DNA of 44,682 bases. Origin: CAYZAW01 sp964476505. GTDB taxonomy: Bacteria > Bacillota > Clostridia > Christensenellales > CAG-138. The notes under the pieces were generated by a model. The model saw only the letters and a program-made list of their open reading frames with translations, was not told the origin of the DNA and did no database searches. Numbering within the stretch: position 1 is the first letter of the stretch; every line of letters begins with the position of its first letter. Of the stretch, positions 1 through 6,879 are shown in pieces. The translations under genes and the position numbers were made by a program. The DNA is taken from positions 1 through 44,682 of the forward strand of contig CAYZAW010000013.1 of assembly GCA_964476505.1 (NCBI GenBank), given 5' to 3'.

Positions 1-50
1 GACTTTCCTCATCCGTACAAAGCCGGACGCGGTCATCTGTCTTACTCATC
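1..50 (-). ncRNA. rnpB: RNase P RNA, 5' end only (runs off the left edge)
   Basis: On the minus strand the last bases before the edge read GATGAGGAAAGTC. This matches the conserved GAGGAAAGTC(CGGGC) block near the 5' end of bacterial RNase P RNA. It is preceded by GACAGATGACCGC, comparable to the GACAGTCGCCGC segment of E. coli rnpB. The 5' end is placed at 50, seven bases after a TATAAT box. Only about 50 nt are inside the window, so the type (A or B) and the rest of the fold cannot be judged. The gene lies just downstream of a zinc-ribbon gene. RNase P RNA is the catalytic part of the enzyme that matures tRNA 5' ends. Confidence 0.8.
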
Positions 51-57
51 AAAAGGG

Positions 58-63
58 ATTATA
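58..63 (-). promoter_or_regulatory. -10 box of the rnpB promoter
   Basis: TATAAT on the minus strand, seven bases before the inferred RNA start at 50. It sits directly beyond the stop codon of the zinc-ribbon gene. No convincing -35 box is seen at 16-18 bases; only a T-rich stretch is present around 79-86. Confidence rests on the perfect -10 and its spacing to the RNase P RNA. Confidence 0.55.
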
Positions 64-783
64 CTATTGGCCTGCGTACAAAAGTCTTCCGCAGTTGTCG
101 CATTCCACAATGCCGGAGCCGGAAGCGATCTTTTTGATCACAACCATGGGAAGCGACATGTTACAGCCGCTGCACTGGTCGTTTTCCACCTTCGCCATGG
201 GAACGGCGTGGTTCTTCTTCACCCGCTGATAGCGCTCCATCAGCGCCGCATCCACCGCCTTGGCCTTTTCGTTCATGGCCTGCACGGCGGCGTTTACATC
301 GCCCTGCCGGTCAGCCTTTTCCTTTTCGCATTCGGCGCGTACAGCATCATATTCCTTCTTGGCCTTACCCGCCTTGCTGCGGGTGGTTTTATATTCCTCG
401 GCAATGCCTTGTGTCCACTTGATCAAATCGGCAAGCTCCCGCCGGGCGGAAGCCAAGGCTTCCATCAGCTGCTCGTAGCTGTGGCGGCATTCCGTCAGTT
501 CGGCGGCGGTGCATTCCTCGTCCTTTTGCATCTGTTCAAATTCGGAGGCTTCCAGATCCACATCCTTTTCCAGCTTTTCCACCCGCTCTACCAGCCGGGT
601 CAATGCCGCTTGCTTTTGATCCATATCCGCCTGCATTTTGGAAATGGCGGCCTGCTGCTCCGTTAAAAAGGCGTGCAGCTTATGCAGCTTTACATGGGCA
701 GGGCTTCTTAAGATATCCCGCTCCAAACGCTCTTTTTCCAGCTCGGCAGCCTGATACTGCCACAACGCGTCCAGTTTTGCCAT
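64..783 (-). CDS. Coiled-coil protein with C-terminal C4 zinc ribbon
   Basis: The 239-residue protein is mostly a long, charged coiled coil (about residues 10-190), rich in Glu, Lys and Ala heptads. A four-cysteine zinc ribbon follows near the C-terminus, with CSGC and CDNC as the two knuckles. This matches a widespread family of putative nucleic-acid-binding zinc-ribbon proteins, commonly found beside nif3 and rnpB. The ATG is preceded by AGGAGG at good spacing. It is the last protein gene of a minus-strand run RsmF-type/trmK/nif3/this gene and is followed by rnpB. The exact function is not known; a role in RNA or DNA binding is inferred from the ribbon only. Confidence 0.85.
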   Translation of the reverse strand: MAKLDALWQYQAAELEKERLERDILRSPAHVKLHKLHAFLTEQQAAISKMQADMDQKQAALTRLVERVEKLEKDVDLEASEFEQMQKDEECTAAELTECRHSYEQLMEALASARRELADLIKWTQGIAEEYKTTRSKAGKAKKEYDAVRAECEKEKADRQGDVNAAVQAMNEKAKAVDAALMERYQRVKKNHAVPMAKVENDQCSGCNMSLPMVVIKKIASGSGIVECDNCGRLLYAGQ

Positions 784-818
784 ATTATATCAACCTCCTA
801 AAGGATTCGGTTACGATG

Positions 819-1622
819 TTAAACCGCCGTAAAGGGCGGTGTGCCCGCTTGGGAAATAACAAAGTCCACCTTACATTCTATCGCTTTGAGGCGTTTCTGT
901 AAACCCTCGATCCACGCAGACAGCACAATCTGTTCCGTTTCGTAATGCCCGGCAACCACCAAGCCGATTTGCAGCACTTCGGCTGCAAGCCCCTCATGGT
1001 GCTTGGCTTCGCCCGTCACCAGCACGTCCGCCCCGGCGGCTTTTGCCTGCGGCAGAAAGTCTCCGCCGCTGCCGCCTAAAAGCGCCACGCGCTGTACTGC
1101 GCGTTTCCCGTCGCCCGCATAGCAGGCTCTGGTGTGCAGGCGTTCTCCAACGAACGCCGCAAAGTCGGCAAGGGGCATGGCGGAGGGTAGCATCCCAACG
1201 CGTCCGATGGAAACGGTTTCTTCCGTTAGGGGAGCGTCTGGCATCAGCAGCGGGCGCACATCGGCAAGCCCCAGTATGCCTGCTAGCGCGTCGTTTACGC
1301 CGCTTATAGCGGTATCTAGGTTGGTGTGCGCGGCAAACAGGCCGATGCCGTTACGAATAAGCGCCCATGCGGCGGCGGTTTGCGGGTCGTCCCGCAGCAC
1401 ATGCTTTACGGGCGAGAAGAACAAAGGGTGGTGGGTCAGCACCATGTCCGCCCCGCAGGCGGCAGCCTCTTTGGCAACGGCGGGGGTAGCGTCCAGCGCT
1501 ACTAGCACCTTTTTGATATCCTCCCGCTCCGGGGAGATCAAAAGCCCCGGATTATCCCATTTTTCCGCTAACCCTATAGGCGCGGTCTCTTCCAAAACAG
1601 CTAATAAACGCGTTAATTCCAT
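819..1622 (-). CDS. Nif3-like dinuclear metal centre protein (GTP cyclohydrolase I type 2 homologue)
   Basis: The 267-residue protein has the Nif3/YbgI/YqfO signatures: an N-terminal ENWDNPGLL-like segment (EKWDNPGLLI), VLTHHPLFF with the two metal-binding His, AAHTNLD, and a C-terminal VTGEAKHHEG plus GHYETEQ block that completes the dimetal site. It is shorter than YqfO of Bacillus and lacks the inserted PII-like domain. The start is set at the ATG at 1622, preceded by AGGAGGAAGCAGC. A longer frame upstream has no better site and would intrude further into trmK. The start overlaps the trmK stop by 10 bases, so the pair is probably translationally coupled. The family's physiological reaction is unsettled. 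Confidence 0.9.
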   Translation of the reverse strand: MELTRLLAVLEETAPIGLAEKWDNPGLLISPEREDIKKVLVALDATPAVAKEAAACGADMVLTHHPLFFSPVKHVLRDDPQTAAAWALIRNGIGLFAAHTNLDTAISGVNDALAGILGLADVRPLLMPDAPLTEETVSIGRVGMLPSAMPLADFAAFVGERLHTRACYAGDGKRAVQRVALLGGSGGDFLPQAKAAGADVLVTGEAKHHEGLAAEVLQIGLVVAGHYETEQIVLSAWIEGLQKRLKAIECKVDFVISQAGTPPFTAV

Positions 1623-2347
1623 GCTGCTTCCTCCTGCTTGTAATAAAGCGCTAATATGGCGCGGATGCATTTGATACGCTCCTCCAGCCGCTTTGCGCCT
1701 GCCCTTCCGGCGGCGGTCAAGAGCCGCTTTTCGTGCTGGGAAAGCATATGGTTTGCCAGCACCGGAAATAAGGGGTCATGCAGGAGCATTGCCCGATGGC
1801 CTAAAAAGTAAAAGCCCTCCGGCCAGCCGGCAGGTAAAACGTCTTGCTCGTTGGGTACGGCGGAAAACACCTGATACAACCGCCCGGCATCCTGCACCAC
1901 GCGATCCTCCACGATCCTGTACCGATGCTCAAACAGGTATTGCCGGATATCCTCCACGCCGCGCATGGGCTGCATCACGCAAAGGGCGGCGCCCATGCAG
2001 GGCTCCGGGCAGGCGGCAAGCAGCCGCGCCATCAGCGTGCCTCCCATGCCGCAGATCACTGCCGCATCCGCTTCGCCGGGGGCTAAGGGTAAAAAACCGT
2101 CTCCCAAGCGGAGCGATATCTGCTCGGCATAGCAGGTATAGGCGGCAAGGGCTTTGGCGCGGGACAGCGGCAATTCTTTTACGTCTATGGCGATGACCCG
2201 TTTTGCCCGCTGCTGCTGCAACAGCGAAACGGAAAGCCTACCGTGGTCGCAGCCGATGTCCGCTACCGTTTGATGGCTTCCCAACAGCTCCGCCGCCATT
2301 TGCAGCCGGGGCGACAAGTGAATGCGCTTAGTCTGTTCCATAAACAT
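1613..2347 (-). CDS. trmK: tRNA (adenine22-N1)-methyltransferase
   Basis: A SAM-dependent methyltransferase of the TrmK/YqfN family, which methylates N1 of A22 in tRNA. The glycine-rich SAM site DIGCDHGRLSV is at about residues 32-42. The acidic end of the second strand (AIDVKE) and the family motif ICGMGGTLM follow. The length of about 244 residues is normal. The start is ambiguous between ATG at 2347 and ATG at 2341. Both lie inside the 3' end of the upstream methyltransferase gene and have no strong ribosome site, which points to translational coupling. trmK next to nif3 is the usual Firmicutes arrangement. Confidence 0.92.
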   Translation of the reverse strand: MFMEQTKRIHLSPRLQMAAELLGSHQTVADIGCDHGRLSVSLLQQQRAKRVIAIDVKELPLSRAKALAAYTCYAEQISLRLGDGFLPLAPGEADAAVICGMGGTLMARLLAACPEPCMGAALCVMQPMRGVEDIRQYLFEHRYRIVEDRVVQDAGRLYQVFSAVPNEQDVLPAGWPEGFYFLGHRAMLLHDPLFPVLANHMLSQHEKRLLTAAGRAGAKRLEERIKCIRAILALYYKQEEAAWN

Positions 2348-3659
2348 CAGTGTAGCGGATGGAGCCGCTTTGACGCAAGCCCTTGGGCAAATGGTTTTTC
2401 AGCGTTCCCGATACGGCCTTGCCAAAGCCTATGGGATACCCGCTCACGCAAACGGCGCACCAGCCGGAAAGTTCGGCGGGAACGGGAACGGTATTGCCCT
2501 CCAAATACAGCGGCAGGGTGCTTTGCGTTAACTCCACCGCCTGACAAAATGCTTCCTTTGGATACGCCAGAAACAGCGCATGACCGGGTAGGAAACGCCC
2601 GCCCTTTAATTCTCCCGCCAGTACCCCGGCAGACAGTATCCTTAGCTTTTGCCAGCAGGCGGGCAGCGTTTCCGGCAGCAATATGCAGCGCCCGTCGGGC
2701 AAAAGATACGGCGTGTTTTCGGGAACCGTTTGCATGTATTGCCGTACAAACGCACCATAAGGCGCAAGCTCTTTTTCTTTTACGCGGGGAACCGTCGCAT
2801 TACGGACGCTTATTGGCAAGCCTTCCTTAACTAACAGCGCGGCAAAATGCCCCTCGCCCATGCTGTTATGCGGCCAGTACCGCCGCATTTCCGCCAGAGT
2901 TAGGCTTGGCTCAGTGGCTAGAAGGTCGGCAATGACGTTTTCGTTTTCCTCCTCGGAGAAGGTACAGGTGGAATACACCAGCCTGCCGCCCGGAGATAGC
3001 ATGCGAACGGCTTCCGAAAGGATCTTTTTTTGCCGCTGGGCGCAGGCCGTTACATGCTCCGGCGACCAGTCCAGCACCGCCTGCGGTTCCTTTCTGAACA
3101 TACCCTCGCCGCTGCAGGGGGCGTCCACCAAAACCGCGTCAAAGTATTCCGGCAGCAGAGCAGAAAGCGCGTCCGGACGCATGGAGCAGCATATGGCGTT
3201 TCTTGCGCCCATGCGCTCCATATTCCGCGCAAGCACCTGCGCCCGGTTCGGTACGAATTCGTTGGCAACGAGTAAGCCCTGCCCTTGCATACGCGCGGCG
3301 ATCTGCGTTGCCTTGCCGCCGGGCGCGGCGCACAGATCCAGCACCCGCATGCCGGGCTTGGGAGAAAGCAGCGCCACGGCGCTCATGGCGGAGGGCTCCT
3401 GAATGTAAAACAGCCCCGCCTGGTGCAAAGGGTCTGCGCCCAAGGCGGGCGCGTCCCCGGTCAATACAAAACCCTCGGGCGCAATGTCGCTTTTGATGAG
3501 AGGCAGCCGGGAAAGCGCTAAAAACGCCTCGGGCGATAATTTCAGCGTATTGACGCGCACGCCCCGGCGGGGCGGCTCGTCCATCGCGGTTAAATATTTA
3601 GGGTAGCTTTCGCCAAGCTGCGCCTGCATACGGGATAAAAACGGAACCGGAAGCTGCAT
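2328..3659 (-). CDS. RsmF/NSUN-type rRNA cytosine-C5 methyltransferase
   Basis: A member of the NOL1/NOP2/Sun family, which transfers a methyl group from SAM to C5 of cytosine in rRNA. SAM site: DLCAAPGGKATQIA at about residues 105-118. The two catalytic cysteines are in DAPCSGEGMFR and STCTFSEEENE. The C-terminal 160 residues form the extra RsmF/YebU-type RNA-binding region. The start is at the ATG at 3659 (MQLPVPFLSRM), 443 residues, because GCAGGTG lies just upstream. A start further upstream would run through the divergent promoter region. It overlaps trmK by about 20 bases. Which rRNA position it modifies cannot be read from the sequence. Confidence 0.88.
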   Translation of the reverse strand: MQLPVPFLSRMQAQLGESYPKYLTAMDEPPRRGVRVNTLKLSPEAFLALSRLPLIKSDIAPEGFVLTGDAPALGADPLHQAGLFYIQEPSAMSAVALLSPKPGMRVLDLCAAPGGKATQIAARMQGQGLLVANEFVPNRAQVLARNMERMGARNAICCSMRPDALSALLPEYFDAVLVDAPCSGEGMFRKEPQAVLDWSPEHVTACAQRQKKILSEAVRMLSPGGRLVYSTCTFSEEENENVIADLLATEPSLTLAEMRRYWPHNSMGEGHFAALLVKEGLPISVRNATVPRVKEKELAPYGAFVRQYMQTVPENTPYLLPDGRCILLPETLPACWQKLRILSAGVLAGELKGGRFLPGHALFLAYPKEAFCQAVELTQSTLPLYLEGNTVPVPAELSGWCAVCVSGYPIGFGKAVSGTLKNHLPKGLRQSGSIRYTDVYGTD

Positions 3660-3690
3660 ATCACACCTGCTTGTATGGTTTTTCACATTC

Positions 3691-3719
3691 AGTTTACATA
3701 CGCATCTTTGACAGTGCAA
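3691..3719 (-). promoter_or_regulatory. Promoter for the minus-strand methyltransferase-trmK-nif3 run
   Basis: On the minus strand TTGCAC (3719-3714) is separated by 17 bases from TAAACT (3696-3691), about 30 bases before the ATG at 3659. The -10 matches consensus at four of six positions. Its -35 shares the intergenic gap with the divergent promoter at 3708-3736, so the two overlap. Confidence 0.5.
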
Positions 3720-3736
3720 GAGATACAAGGTAAAAT
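3708..3736 (+). promoter_or_regulatory. Promoter for the RelA/SpoT-like gene, deoC and tautomerase
   Basis: TTGACA at 3708-3713, spacer of exactly 17, TAAAAT at 3731-3736. It is near-consensus for the housekeeping sigma factor and lies about 50 bases before the start codon at 3794. It overlaps a weaker promoter facing the other way. Confidence 0.75.
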
Positions 3737-3793
3737 AACAATGATCGAGAACATTTCGAGGCGTTGCTTCGCCCCGCCAAACGGAGGGCAGAT

Positions 3794-5134
3794 ATGCGGC
3801 TACCGCTTTTTTCGCTCATAGATGAAACCATTCACATTTTAGCAAAACGCAAGGATTTCTATCAGGAATGCGCCTATGAATTGCAGGGCTTGTTTGACGA
3901 ACTGTTAGACTGCAACGCTTTGATCGGCGTAAACGTGCGGGTCAAGGGCGAGTATTCGCTTCGCGAGAAGATCATCCGCAAGGAGCTGTATAAGCAGTAC
4001 GACAACGCTTACGAGCTGCTCTCCAGCCTGTCGGACTTGATCGGTCTTCGGGCGGAATGCCGGTTTTTATCCGAGGAAGCAATTCTATACAACAAGCTGG
4101 TCGCGGCCTGCCGGGAGCGCCAGTCAGACGGGCTGTACAGCCTGCCCAACCATCCCAACATTCGGCTGTGCTTAGAAGAGCCGCAGCCGGAAAAGCAAAA
4201 GAACGGCTTGTTGATCTACCGCATTGACGGGCGGTTCCATAAAAACGGTGTATGCACTCCCTTTGAATTACAGATCAAGTCCATGGTACATGTGTTCTGG
4301 GCAGAGGTGGAGCATCAGCTCATCTATAAGAATAATTCCTATCAGCTGGTTGACCAGTTCATGAAGCAGCTTTTGTATTCCACCTATACAAATCTGGAAC
4401 AGGTGGATCACCACTTGCAGCTGATCTACGACCGCATGCAGGATTCGCCCACCACCGACCGGCTTTTGAATAAAGACGGCATGCAGTCTCTCATTGCAAA
4501 ATCCATTTCCGATGTGTTCTTCAGCAAAATGAAAAACCAGATGGGGTATTCGCTTCGTATGAACGATGCTTGCGATATCCTGTCCCGGTTTTTGTTGGAG
4601 CGGTGCAGCGGGGATACGGTAAACGATTCCTTCTCCGCATTGTATCAGCGCATCGCCGCCGCTGCCGCAACGCCCATCACCTTTGAGGAAGAGCTTACCT
4701 TAGGCGGCGTGTTTGTGTCCGAGGACCGTTTTATGCGGCGGCTGGGCGGCCACATCGTATCCCGGCTGAATTCCGATTACGGCTGGAACCTGTTTTTTAG
4801 GATGCTGTTTGCGCTGGAGCCGGGCAACAATATGGAAGATTTTACGGCGTTTTTAGACCTGTACCGCCGTCAGTTCGAAAACGAGCGGCTGTACGCCCAG
4901 TTGGCGGATATTTGGTGGCCGGAGCAGCGGGACGCCTTCCGCGAGGAGCTGATGGAGCTTCTGGCGGGCTTACTGGCGGAGGAGGGCAGCACTGAGATTT
5001 TATCGCAGGCAAATATTGAAAAAGTTGCCGCCGCCATTCATAATATCTGTGTGGATATTGCCACCTCGGAGGACGGCAAGGTGGATTTCGAACGCGTGGA
5101 GAAGAGCCTCCGGGATGTGATATTTTCTAACTGA
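3794..5134 (+). CDS. RelA/SpoT-fold nucleotidyltransferase, divergent, with a long helical C-terminus
   Basis: The N-terminal ~190 residues carry the RelA/SpoT synthetase fold. A basic VRVKGEYSLREKIIRK segment stands at the ATP-binding position, followed by DLIGLRAECRF with the metal-binding Asp at residue 81. FELQIKS (Glu158) corresponds to the catalytic ExQxR motif, and the family WAxxEHxLIYK block comes next. The GY-R-SLH motif that stacks guanine in (p)ppGpp synthetases is not recognisable: GLLIYRIDGRF stands there. About 250 further residues look helical and do not resemble TGS, ACT or hydrolase domains. The start at 3794 has GGAGG eight bases upstream; an earlier ATG at 3764 lacks a site. 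Alarmone synthesis is possible but not assured. No adjacent antitoxin-like gene is seen. Confidence 0.75.
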   Translation: MRLPLFSLIDETIHILAKRKDFYQECAYELQGLFDELLDCNALIGVNVRVKGEYSLREKIIRKELYKQYDNAYELLSSLSDLIGLRAECRFLSEEAILYNKLVAACRERQSDGLYSLPNHPNIRLCLEEPQPEKQKNGLLIYRIDGRFHKNGVCTPFELQIKSMVHVFWAEVEHQLIYKNNSYQLVDQFMKQLLYSTYTNLEQVDHHLQLIYDRMQDSPTTDRLLNKDGMQSLIAKSISDVFFSKMKNQMGYSLRMNDACDILSRFLLERCSGDTVNDSFSALYQRIAAAAATPITFEEELTLGGVFVSEDRFMRRLGGHIVSRLNSDYGWNLFFRMLFALEPGNNMEDFTAFLDLYRRQFENERLYAQLADIWWPEQRDAFREELMELLAGLLAEEGSTEILSQANIEKVAAAIHNICVDIATSEDGKVDFERVEKSLRDVIFSN

Positions 5135-5173
5135 CGAGCAAAACGGTTCATAAGAACGGATAGGAGAAAACCC

Positions 5174-5851
5174 ATGAACAAAGAACAGGCAATGCAGTTA
5201 AACGCCAAGGAAATGGCGAAGTTTATCGACCACACGCTGTTGAAGCCGGACGCTACCCGGGCGCAGATCAAGAAAATCTGCGACGAGGCGCGGGAATATC
5301 AATTTGCTTCCGTGTGCGTGAATTCCTGCTGGGTGGGGTACGTTGCAAAGGAGCTTGCGGGCTCCGGCGTTGCGCCCTGCTGCGTGGTGGGGTTCCCGCT
5401 GGGGGCTATGCTGCCGGAAGCCAAGGCAGACGAGGCGGCTCTTGCGGTCAAGATGGGCGCAAAAGAAGTGGACATGGTACTAAACGTTGGCGCTGCCAAG
5501 GGCGGCGAGTGGGACGCGGTGTTTGCAGACATCCAAGGCGTTGTGGCGGCCTGCACGGGGCGCGCCAAGCTGAAGGTCATCATTGAGACCTGCCTGTTAA
5601 CAGATGATGAAAAGGTAAAGGCCTGCGAGCTTGCAAAAGAAGCCGGGGCGGACTTTGTAAAAACCTCCACCGGCTTTTCCACCGGCGGCGCAACGGAGGA
5701 AGACGTAGCACTTATGCGCAGCACCGTGGGCCCCGATATGGGCGTGAAAGCCTCCGGCGGCATCCGCACACGGGAGGATGCGGTCAAGATGATCGCGGCG
5801 GGCGCAAGCCGCATCGGCGCAAGCGCCGGCATCAAAATCATTCAGGGCTGA
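5174..5851 (+). CDS. deoC: Deoxyribose-phosphate aldolase
   Basis: A class I aldolase that splits 2-deoxyribose 5-phosphate into glyceraldehyde 3-phosphate and acetaldehyde in the cytoplasm. It has IDHTLLKPDAT at the N-terminus, EVDMVLNVG, VIIETCLLTD, and the Schiff-base lysine in FVKTSTGF (Lys163), followed by GVKASGGIRT with the second lysine. The 225-residue length is normal for the short bacterial type. TAGGAGA precedes the ATG. It lies 39 bases after the RelA/SpoT-like gene with no terminator between, so the two are probably co-transcribed. It is not next to other deo genes (no phosphopentomutase or nucleoside phosphorylase in the window). Confidence 0.96.
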   Translation: MNKEQAMQLNAKEMAKFIDHTLLKPDATRAQIKKICDEAREYQFASVCVNSCWVGYVAKELAGSGVAPCCVVGFPLGAMLPEAKADEAALAVKMGAKEVDMVLNVGAAKGGEWDAVFADIQGVVAACTGRAKLKVIIETCLLTDDEKVKACELAKEAGADFVKTSTGFSTGGATEEDVALMRSTVGPDMGVKASGGIRTREDAVKMIAAGASRIGASAGIKIIQG

Positions 5852-5883
5852 CGCGAAGCGCAGCAGCCGGAAAGGAGCAGAAT

Positions 5884-6111
5884 ATGCCATATATTTCCAT
5901 ACAATCCTTTCCCAAGGACGAGGAAACCAAGAAAAAGATCGTTGAGAAGATCAACGAGGTGTTTTTAGAGGTGTGGGGCTGCCCGCAAAAGGCCATCACC
6001 ATTTCCATGGAGGAAGTTGACCCTGCCGACTGGCAGGAAAAGGTGATCAAGGCGCAGATAGAGCCCAACATGCAAAACATGTGTATCGTGCAGGGCGAAA
6101 AAGTAAAATAA
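5884..6111 (+). CDS. Tautomerase family protein (4-oxalocrotonate tautomerase-like)
   Basis: A 75-residue protein beginning MPYISIQ. After Met removal this exposes the N-terminal proline that acts as catalytic base in the tautomerase superfamily. The beta-alpha-beta pattern and the ITISMEEVDPADW segment fit the family. The substrate cannot be inferred. An AAAGGAGCAG site precedes the ATG, and the gene is 32 bases after deoC, so it is the last gene of that transcript. Its stop codon runs straight into the bidirectional terminator. Confidence 0.8.
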   Translation: MPYISIQSFPKDEETKKKIVEKINEVFLEVWGCPQKAITISMEEVDPADWQEKVIKAQIEPNMQNMCIVQGEKVK

Positions 6112-6155
6112 AAAACAGGTGTTCCGGCAGTGAAAAAGGCCGGAACACCTGTTTT
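6112..6155. terminator. Bidirectional intrinsic terminator
   Basis: A perfect 17-bp inverted repeat (6112-6128 with 6139-6155, loop of 10) begins with AAAA and ends with TTTT, so it terminates in both directions. It separates the tautomerase gene from the convergent acetyltransferase gene, whose stop codon begins at the very next base. Confidence 0.93.
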
Positions 6156-6605
6156 CTATTCGTGCTTGCACATGCTGTGCCAATTGATACTATCTGCATC
6201 CACGGCGATCTTCAGCCTGCCATCCGGCAGCGTTTCTCGTGTTGTAAAGCCGAACCCGGCGTAATACGGAAGCATATTTTGGGGAATCACGGCGGTGATT
6301 GTTGGCTGCTCCAGATCCTGCGCCTTAAACAGCAGCACCCGCGCACAAAGGTCGCCGTAACCGCGGCGGCGGTATTCCGGCAGCACGCAAATGGAATCGA
6401 TTTGTATGCCGTCCTCTGTTGGGAAAATCCGGGCAGCGGCAACGTTAACGGCTCCCTCGCTTACCAGAAGGTGCGCGGCGATCTCGTCGTAAGCGTCAAA
6501 CGCATTTGCCTCCGGCATACCAAGCTCTTCCATAAACACCCGGCGGCGCAGAGCTGCGGCGGGGGCATATTCGTGGATGCCCCAAAGAAAATTTGTTGTA
6601 AACAT
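6156..6605 (-). CDS. GNAT family N-acetyltransferase
   Basis: A 149-residue GCN5-related acetyltransferase. The acetyl-CoA pyrophosphate loop is PEYRRRGYGDLCARVLL at roughly residues 84-100, preceded by the strand IQIDSICVLP. A C-terminal PYYAGFGF block follows, as is typical when the substrate loop is closed by aromatic residues. The layout of an ElaA/YjcF-like single-domain enzyme fits, but the substrate is unknown. The start at 6605 has GCAGGTGAAG just upstream; a longer version from 6632 would add nine residues without a site. It is a single-gene unit with its own promoter, opposed to the ssnA operon. Confidence 0.8.
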   Translation of the reverse strand: MFTTNFLWGIHEYAPAAALRRRVFMEELGMPEANAFDAYDEIAAHLLVSEGAVNVAAARIFPTEDGIQIDSICVLPEYRRRGYGDLCARVLLFKAQDLEQPTITAVIPQNMLPYYAGFGFTTRETLPDGRLKIAVDADSINWHSMCKHE

Positions 6606-6626
6606 GTACTTCACCTGCGGATATAC

Positions 6627-6656
6627 TTGCACCGATTGACGGCACTATGCTATAAT
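6627..6656 (+). promoter_or_regulatory. Promoter of the ssnA-ygfK-xdhD operon
   Basis: TTGCAC at 6627-6632, 18-base spacer, TATAAT at 6651-6656 with an extended -10 (TGCTATAAT). Transcription would begin near 6663, giving a leader of about 217 nt before the ssnA start. It overlaps the divergent promoter of the acetyltransferase gene. Confidence 0.7.
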
Positions 6657-6680
6657 ACCACTGTAAAAAGCGTATCACAA
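6652..6680 (-). promoter_or_regulatory. Promoter of the GNAT acetyltransferase gene
   Basis: Minus strand TTGTGA (6680-6675), 17-base spacer, TATTAT (6657-6652), placing the RNA start about 40 bases before the ATG at 6605. The -10 boxes of the two divergent promoters coincide, so only one polymerase could occupy the site at a time. Confidence 0.6.
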
Positions 6681-6735
6681 CTGCATAATTGGATGATAGC
6701 TGCAAGGAAGTGCTGCGCGCGCGGGCTGTAACTAT

Positions 6736-6807
6736 CACTCAAGCTGTTCCCAATTTGGGTCTGCCATGAGTGTTTCTCATCATTTCGTATGAGCGGCGCT
6801 CTTTTTT
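6736..6807 (+). promoter_or_regulatory. Candidate riboswitch or attenuator in the ssnA leader
   Basis: CACTCA (6736-6741) can pair with TGAGTG (6767-6772), enclosing a 7x7 internal loop and a CCC/GGG hairpin (6749-6759). GAGTG (6768-6772) can instead pair with CGCTC (6797-6801), with CTCAT (6776-6780) pairing ATGAG (6789-6793) inside it. That second structure is followed at once by six T (6802-6807). The two structures share the same strand and exclude each other. This is the layout of an aptamer stem competing with a terminator. I do not recognise the class. The remaining leader (6808-6870) shows no further clear structure. Confidence 0.5.
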
Positions 6808-6879
6808 CTTAATTAGGAAGCATCAGTTTTATAAGCATTCCATATATCACACAGTAACAGCAAACAAGGAGGAACCAAC

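Noticed and set aside
6636..6656. TTGACG followed by TATAAT near the ssnA promoter
   Set aside because: The spacer is only nine bases, too short for a promoter. TTGCAC at 6627 gives the correct 18-base spacing.
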